From: an uncultured SAR116 cluster alpha proteobacterium
Lineage (GTDB): Bacteria; Pseudomonadota; Alphaproteobacteria; Puniceispirillales; Puniceispirillaceae
Reading direction: 5' to 3'
Assembly (NCBI GenBank): GCA_902559985.1
Contig: CACEJY010000001.1
Span: 18,732 to 82,731, forward strand
Length of the DNA: 64,000 bases
A program made the translations under genes and the position numbers. Below are positions 58,571 to 64,000 of this stretch, in pieces; the stretch's first letter is position 1, and each line of letters starts with the position of its first letter. The notes below the pieces were generated by a model. That model searched no databases. It had not been told where the DNA came from and was given only the letters and a program-made list of their open reading frames with translations.

Positions 58571-59140
58571 CTAATTCCCACCTTCTGCTGCAATATCATC
58601 AGCAGTTGGCAGCGCGGCTGGGCTGTCAGCCTTTACCCGCATCCAAGCGATCAGATTTGCCCTGTCTTTTGGCTTTTTCAATCCACCAAAATTCATTTTT
58701 GTACCGCTAATGTAAACTTTTGGTTTCGCCAAAAACGCGTTTAGTGACTGATAATCCCAATTGCCACCAAAGCCGGCAAGCGCATCAGAATAGGCATACC
58801 CCTCAGCCGCCGCCATTGGCTTATTCACGATATTCCACAACGCTGGCCCAACTTTATTTTTGCCGCCAGCATCAAACACATGGCAGGCTGAGCATTTCTT
58901 AGACAATTTTTCACCAGCGCCAAGATCAGCTCCGGCAAGCATGGCCAAAATGGGCTCAGGCCCAGTTTCAACGGGTGCAGCAGCTGCCAACACAGTCGTT
59001 TCCGCAACCTCAATTACATATGAATTTTGAGCAAGTTTTTGGTGCGGAACCATGATTTCGGCGATTTTAATGCCTGCCATAAGCAACAAAGCGGCAAATA
59101 GAAACGCTGCAAAAAGTTTATTCAAGCGCAATTCATCCAT
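58571..59140 (-). CDS. Membrane-anchored class I cytochrome c (c552/CycM-like)
   Basis: N-terminal TM, single KKCSACHVF heme motif, KVGPALWNIVNKPMA, ISGTKMNFGGLKKPKDRANLIAWMR. Confidence 0.93.
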   Translation of the reverse strand: MDELRLNKLFAAFLFAALLLMAGIKIAEIMVPHQKLAQNSYVIEVAETTVLAAAAPVETGPEPILAMLAGADLGAGEKLSKKCSACHVFDAGGKNKVGPALWNIVNKPMAAAEGYAYSDALAGFGGNWDYQSLNAFLAKPKVYISGTKMNFGGLKKPKDRANLIAWMRVKADSPAALPTADDIAAEGGN

Positions 59141-59348
59141 GCATCACTCCCAAATCCGGGCTCCCAATTTAAACCAGCTCAAACTAGCATGGTTCCTACA
59201 TCAAAAAACAAATGACCAAAAAAACCTTTTGGTCTCTGGTTAATTAGCGAAATTCTGGCCGCCTCTCAACCCCTAAGTAATGCGACGCTGCGTTATTTCG
59301 ACAAATTACTTTGCGCAAAACCAACATTTGTGATGAATTGCCAAGATC

Positions 59349-60101
59349 ATGATAAAAGATAACAAAAAAATCATAATCATTCCTGCTCGGCTCGCATCAA
59401 GTCGTTTGCCAGGCAAACCCCTTGCCGAAATTGATGGAAAACCTATGATTCAACTAGTATGGGAACGTGCAATCGCGGCTGATATTGCGCCAGTTTATGT
59501 TGCAACAGATGATCGCGACATTGCCAATGTTATCACGTCTTTAGGTGGCAAAGCGGTAATGACCAGGACTGACCACCCGTCTGGATCAGACCGTATATTC
59601 GAAGCCTTGGAAACAATAGATCCTGATAAAAACATTTCACAGATTCTAAATTTGCAAGGTGATTTGCCTGATTTATCGCCAGATATTCCACGCTTGTTGG
59701 GAGTCATTCTTGATCACAGTAATACTGATCTCGCAACTCTTGTGACGCCAGCAAGCCAGGATGAAGCCTCACGTACCCAAGTAGTAAAGGCGGTAGTAAG
59801 CTGGCAAAATGAAACCTTTGGTAAAGCGATTTATTTTAGTAGAGCAGCGGTCCCCACCGGTACCAATGCCCTGTGGCATCATATTGGTGTTTATGGCTGG
59901 TGGCGTGATGCGCTGGCCCGCTTTGTTAGCCAGCCACCATCAAAACTTGAGCTTGCCGAAAAGCTTGAACAACTACGCGCACTTGAATTGGGAATGACGA
60001 TTACCGTTGGCAAAATCGCCACCGCACCGGGAGGAGTCGATACCACTGAAGACCTTGAGGCAGCCCGCCTTCGAGCCGCAGCTGCAAAGCGGGACGATTG
60101 A
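59349..60101 (+). CDS. kdsB: 3-deoxy-manno-octulosonate cytidylyltransferase
   Basis: IIIPARLASSRLPGKPLAEIDGKPMIQLVWERA, VYVATDDRDIANVI, SGSDRIFEAL, LQGDLPDLSPDIPRLL, HHIGVYGW. Confidence 0.96.
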   Translation: MIKDNKKIIIIPARLASSRLPGKPLAEIDGKPMIQLVWERAIAADIAPVYVATDDRDIANVITSLGGKAVMTRTDHPSGSDRIFEALETIDPDKNISQILNLQGDLPDLSPDIPRLLGVILDHSNTDLATLVTPASQDEASRTQVVKAVVSWQNETFGKAIYFSRAAVPTGTNALWHHIGVYGWWRDALARFVSQPPSKLELAEKLEQLRALELGMTITVGKIATAPGGVDTTEDLEAARLRAAAAKRDD

Positions 60102-60204
60102 CAGCACAACGCAGCCCCCTTAAAACAGCGCATCAGGCCTGAATGGCAAACAGATCAAATGATCGGCTATTAAGGCGTTCCGTTTTTTGTGAAGGAAACC
60201 CTTT

Positions 60205-61050
60205 TTGTCAGACGCAGTTAACAAAATCGCTTTTCAAGGAGTGCCAGGGGCTTATTCGCATATGTCGTGTCAGGCGGTGAGGCCGAATATGGAAGCGGTT
60301 GCCTGCGCGTCATTTGAGGATATGTTGAACGAAGTTGAAGAGGGCCGGGCTGGATTGGCGATGGTGCCTGTGGAAAATTCAATTGCTGGTAGAGTTGCTG
60401 ATATCCATCATCTATTGCCATCGTCCGGTCTTTACATTACCGGCGAGCATTTTCAACGAGTTAACCATCATATCATGGCACCACGGGGGGCCAAATTGGA
60501 GGACCTGACGCATGTTCACAGCCACGCACAAGGTTTGGCGCAGTGTCGGAATCGTATTAGGGAACTCGGGCTGACGCCTGTTATGCATGCCGATACAGCT
60601 GGGGCTGCCAAGGATGTGGCCGAGTCAGACGACCAAAAAGTTGGTGCGATTGCATCCCGGCTAGCGGCTGAAATATATGATCTGGACATTTTATTTGAAT
60701 CTGCAGAGGATGACAAACACAACACCACTCGCTTTCTTCTGATGGCATCACAACCATCAAATCCTGAACGCGGAAGCCGCATGATCACAACGCTTGTGTT
60801 TCAACTGCGAAGCGTGCCTGCTGCACTATATAAGTCTCTTGGGGGGTTTGCCACGAACGGGATTAACATGACTAAGCTTGAGTCCTACATTCGAGCCGGT
60901 GTTTCGGAGCAGGCCCAATTCTATGTCGATGTTGAGGCACATATTGACGATCCACCAATGCAGAATGCGTTGGAGGAACTGCGCTTCTACTGCACCAAGG
61001 ACGAAGTCCATGTGCTTGGCACATATCCGGCAAGCCCAGCGCGGTCATAA
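60205..61050 (+). CDS. pheA: Prephenate dehydratase
   Basis: IAFQGVPGAYSHMSCQAV, MVPVENSIAGRVADIHHLL, HSHAQGLAQCRNRI; ACT domain LESYIRAG. TTG start with GAAGGAAA SD. Confidence 0.95.
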   Translation: MSDAVNKIAFQGVPGAYSHMSCQAVRPNMEAVACASFEDMLNEVEEGRAGLAMVPVENSIAGRVADIHHLLPSSGLYITGEHFQRVNHHIMAPRGAKLEDLTHVHSHAQGLAQCRNRIRELGLTPVMHADTAGAAKDVAESDDQKVGAIASRLAAEIYDLDILFESAEDDKHNTTRFLLMASQPSNPERGSRMITTLVFQLRSVPAALYKSLGGFATNGINMTKLESYIRAGVSEQAQFYVDVEAHIDDPPMQNALEELRFYCTKDEVHVLGTYPASPARS

Positions 61051-61129
61051 ACTCCTTTGTTATAATCAAACCATCTTAACATATAAAAAAACTTGTCCCA
61101 ATCGCCGCTTTGTTTCATATAGATAGACA

Positions 61130-61219
61130 GGAAGGCTGGCTGGACGTTGCTCCTGCCAATTCGGTCAGGTCCGAGAGGAAGCAGCCGCAGTAGGATGTTT
61201 ACGGGTCATCCAGTCTTCC
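61130..61219 (+). ncRNA. ffs: Signal recognition particle RNA, small bacterial type (4.5S)
   Basis: Conserved domain IV GGTCAGGTCC-GAGA-GGAAGCAGCC at 61163-61186; closing stem GGAAGGCTGG / CCAGTCTTCC; located just upstream of dnaX. Confidence 0.92.
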
Positions 61220-61272
61220 GCTAACTAATGGCGTTTTTGGCAAAAAACATAAGAGTAGGTGTTTACTAGCTT

Positions 61273-62970
61273 ATGACTGACACCGCCCAGCCAGCTTACC
61301 GCGTATTGGCCCGCAAATACCGTCCCAACACCTTTTCTGAACTGATCGGTCAGGAAGTGCTTGTTCGCACACTTGGCAACGCATTGTCATTGGGGCGGCT
61401 GGCACATGCCTTTGTGCTTACCGGTGTGCGCGGTATTGGTAAAACATCAACCGCACGACTTTTGGCGAAAGGCTTGAATTGCATTGGCGCTGATGGAACT
61501 GGCAACGCAACGCTGGAACCTTGCGGAATGTGTGAACCTTGCCGATCAATAGCCGCTGGCCACCATGTTGATGTGCTGGAAATTGATGCAGCAAGCCATA
61601 CCGGCGTTGATGATGCACGAGAAATTATTGAGGGTGTTGGTTATCGTCCGGTATCAGCTCGGTACAAAATCTACATCATTGATGAAGTCCACATGATGTC
61701 AAAAAGCGCGTTTAATGCAATGCTTAAAACGTTGGAAGAACCCCCTGACTCAGTGAAATTTATTTTTGCCACCACGGAAATCCGTAAAGTACCGGTCACG
61801 ATACTTTCACGGTGCCAGCGTTATGATCTGCGGCGGGTTCCGGTGGACATGCTAACCGCCCATCTCAGCATGATTTGCGAGCGCGAAATCATTTCAGCTG
61901 ATACTGATGCACTTGCTACCATTGCTCGGGCTGCCGAAGGATCGGTTCGCGACGCACTATCCTTGTTGGATCAAGCCGCTGCAATGGCTGCAGATAAGCT
62001 GACAAATAATCTAGTGGCCGATATGCTGGGAAGGCCCGGCCGCAGCGAATCATATAGCATACTTTCCTCAGCATTGAATGGCGATTGTGGGGCCGCGCTC
62101 GCCACTTTTGAGACCGCTTATAGCCGTGGCAGCGAGCCTGAAGCGCTAGTCACAGATCTTTTGGATTTAATTCATTTGTCTAGCGTGCAGGCTGCAGGTG
62201 GCAATGATGAGACATTGATAGAAAGCGAGCGCGTCATGGTGGCAAGCCTTGCTGAGGCGGGTATTGCTCGACTTGGACGAGCTTGGCAATTGCTATTAAA
62301 AGGACATACTGAATTAGGACAAGCGCCAAATCCAGCAGCTGCTTGCGAAATGTTGATTATTCGGCTGGCCCACGCCGCACAAATGCCAACCCCCGCAGAA
62401 TTAATGCAAAAAATACCCCAAACACCAACCAAATCGCCAGCACCGAGCGCACCAAACTCAAATATGCCAGCACCCTCCACTCAGGATGTCCTAGAGCAAC
62501 CTGATCTGGAACAGCCCAATCCAGCGATGATGCAGCTTACATCGCTTACCAGCATTGTTGATCTAGCTGAAACCAATGGTGAAATGCTTCTCGCGGCGCG
62601 GATTCGTAACCACGTACGACTGGTGTCGTTGAAACCGGGCAATTTGCAAATTGCTCTTGCTGGTGCAGCGCCAGACCAATTAGAAGGCGATATTGCACGC
62701 GCCCTTAGCCAGTGGACTGGCCAACGTTGGCTTGTATCATTGTCTGAATTTGGTGGCGAGGAAACACTTGCCGAACATCAGCGTGAAAATGATGAAAAAC
62801 TTCGTGACACAATCGCTAGGGAACCTCTTGTCGCACAGATATTGGACATATTTCCTGGGGCAAGCATTGATGAAATTAAAACCCCAGAAACCGCAATCAT
62901 TGGTAACGCAACTGGCAGTGATGATGCGCTTTTGAGAGCAAATACTGATGACGAGGAGATGTTGGGATGA
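61273..62970 (+). CDS. dnaX: DNA polymerase III subunit gamma/tau
   Basis: YRVLARKYRPNTFSELIGQEVLVRTL, LTGVRGIGKTSTARLLAK, zinc motif CGMCEPCRSI, IIDEVHMMSKSAFNAMLKTLEEPP. Confidence 0.97.
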   Translation: MTDTAQPAYRVLARKYRPNTFSELIGQEVLVRTLGNALSLGRLAHAFVLTGVRGIGKTSTARLLAKGLNCIGADGTGNATLEPCGMCEPCRSIAAGHHVDVLEIDAASHTGVDDAREIIEGVGYRPVSARYKIYIIDEVHMMSKSAFNAMLKTLEEPPDSVKFIFATTEIRKVPVTILSRCQRYDLRRVPVDMLTAHLSMICEREIISADTDALATIARAAEGSVRDALSLLDQAAAMAADKLTNNLVADMLGRPGRSESYSILSSALNGDCGAALATFETAYSRGSEPEALVTDLLDLIHLSSVQAAGGNDETLIESERVMVASLAEAGIARLGRAWQLLLKGHTELGQAPNPAAACEMLIIRLAHAAQMPTPAELMQKIPQTPTKSPAPSAPNSNMPAPSTQDVLEQPDLEQPNPAMMQLTSLTSIVDLAETNGEMLLAARIRNHVRLVSLKPGNLQIALAGAAPDQLEGDIARALSQWTGQRWLVSLSEFGGEETLAEHQRENDEKLRDTIAREPLVAQILDIFPGASIDEIKTPETAIIGNATGSDDALLRANTDDEEMLG

Positions 62971-63293
62971 TGCGGAACATGGCAGCTATGATGAAAAAAA
63001 TGCAGGAGATGCAGGGCCGACTTGCGGCCATGCAGGGGGATCTTGCTGACAAGGAATTTACCGCGATTGTTAGCAGCGGGGCGGTATGCGCAACCGTCAC
63101 TGGGGATGGAAAGCTGGCCAAGCTAAAACTTGATCCAGATTTGCTGGACCCGGCAGATACTGAAATGCTGGAAAATATGATTTGTCTTGCCACCAATAAT
63201 GCGCTTCAAAAGGCCACCGAAGAAAAAGCCAAAATGGTGAAAGATATCACGGGTGGCCTGCCGCTGCCACTAGACCTTAATTTGTCCTTCTAA
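62967..63293 (+). CDS. YbaB/EbfC family nucleoid-associated protein
   Basis: Between dnaX and recR; MMKKMQEMQGRLAAMQ...MVKDITGGLPLP. Confidence 0.93.
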   Translation: MMRNMAAMMKKMQEMQGRLAAMQGDLADKEFTAIVSSGAVCATVTGDGKLAKLKLDPDLLDPADTEMLENMICLATNNALQKATEEKAKMVKDITGGLPLPLDLNLSF

Positions 63294-63294
63294 C

Positions 63295-63891
63295 ATGCAT
63301 GAATCTCTTGAAAATCTGATTCGTAAACTTGGTCACCTTCCCGGGCTTGGTCCGCGCTCAGCACGGCGAGCAGTTTTATTTTTGCTCAAAAACCGCGAAA
63401 GGTTAATGCTGCCCCTCTCCGCAGAACTCCATGATGTCGCCAACAAAGTTCGAGCTTGTATTGAATGCGGTAATCTTGATATTTCAAACCAGTGTAGCAT
63501 TTGCGGTGATATCCGCCGCGACCGTAGCCGTATTTGTGTGGTGGAAGATGTTGGCGATCTGTGGGCAATGGAACGGGCAGCAGTTTATCGCGGACTTTAT
63601 CATGTACTTGGCGGCACGCTTAGCGCGCTAGACGGGCGCGGACCCGAAGATTTGTATATTGACCGCTTGATACGTAGGGCCAGTACAGACGGAACGCAGG
63701 AGGTGATTCTGGCACTGTCAGCAACCGTCGATGGCCAAACAACAGCTTATTATATTAGCGAAAAGCTGGCTGAATTGCCGCTTGATATAACCCGGTTGGC
63801 GCATGGCATGCCGGTTGGCGGCGAATTAGATTATCTGGATGATGGCACACTGGCACAGGCCTTAAGAGCACGCGCTAAGCTGGAGAGCTAA
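63295..63891 (+). CDS. recR: Recombination protein RecR
   Basis: LIRKLGHLPGLGPRSARRAVLFLL, zinc finger CIECGNLDISNQCSICGD, ICVVEDVGDLWAMER, GGTLSALDGRGPEDL. Confidence 0.97.
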   Translation: MHESLENLIRKLGHLPGLGPRSARRAVLFLLKNRERLMLPLSAELHDVANKVRACIECGNLDISNQCSICGDIRRDRSRICVVEDVGDLWAMERAAVYRGLYHVLGGTLSALDGRGPEDLYIDRLIRRASTDGTQEVILALSATVDGQTTAYYISEKLAELPLDITRLAHGMPVGGELDYLDDGTLAQALRARAKLES

Positions 63892-64000
63892 CCTATTATT
63901 TTAATATTTTTTTGTAAAAAAGCATAAACTGTAAAGAGACGAAAGTCGAATACCACAGGAATATCTAGCCAAGCAAGTCAGGCTTTTGCGGCGACGGGGC

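Noticed and set aside
62406-62412. A6 run in dnaX at the domain III/linker junction, as a tau/gamma frameshift site
   Set aside because: It reads CAA AAA ATA, not a good A-AAA-AAG heptamer, and is too short for efficient slippage; no supporting stem-loop was identified.
418-63631. Many 60-150 aa ORFs on the opposite strand or in alternative frames inside clear genes (e.g. 5537..5956 -, 15258..15608 +, 48803..49480 -)
   Set aside because: They lie wholly inside well-supported CDSs, lack recognisable domains and have low-complexity or shadow-ORF composition.
1-64000. CRISPR arrays, tRNA/rRNA genes, insertion sequences, integrases or prophage genes
   Set aside because: None seen on either strand: no repeat-spacer pattern, no transposase/integrase ORFs and no recognisable tRNA or rRNA signatures.

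Overview
This 64 kb window looks like an alphaproteobacterial chromosome; gene order and protein character suggest a marine Rhodospirillales/SAR116-like lineage, but that is inference. About 43.7-63.9 kb is a conserved housekeeping block: hemY / mic60-like / hemD / hemC, divergent from tsaD-gpsA; a GT39 / GT2 / LpxB_N glycan operon; a MATE exporter; a leucyl aminopeptidase; ghrA-like; hisN-like; cytochrome c; kdsB; pheA; an SRP 4.5S RNA; and dnaX-ybaB-recR. About 0-43.7 kb is accessory and metabolic: CoA-transferase/GST/HCCA isomerase, a TPP enzyme and class III aminotransferase, pgi, BKACE, a TAXI-TRAP transporter, and a PhyH / Asp-Glu-racemase-like / FAD-GcvT operon. It also holds a large catabolic island (about 18.7-42.3 kb) with a CE4/cyclic-imidase-like hydrolase, a Dpp-type ABC importer, and an IclR-headed operon carrying two HyuA/HyuB pairs plus SDRs, an M20 peptidase and a flavoprotein. 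The most notable observations are: (1) two transporter genes, a TRAP permease and a MATE exporter, each broken by an apparent +1 G in a G10 or G9 tract, although A8/A9 and G6/G7 tracts elsewhere are intact; (2) an A9 tract in the first hyuB where one extra A gives an immediate TAA just before an extra C-terminal domain; (3) a perfect 16-bp palindrome upstream of the IclR-headed operon; (4) strong intercistronic hairpins downstream of both transporter binding-protein genes; (5) an SRP RNA with a GAGA tetraloop. No CRISPR, tRNA, rRNA, phage or transposon genes were recognised. All function calls are by reading the translated sequences; no database search was run.
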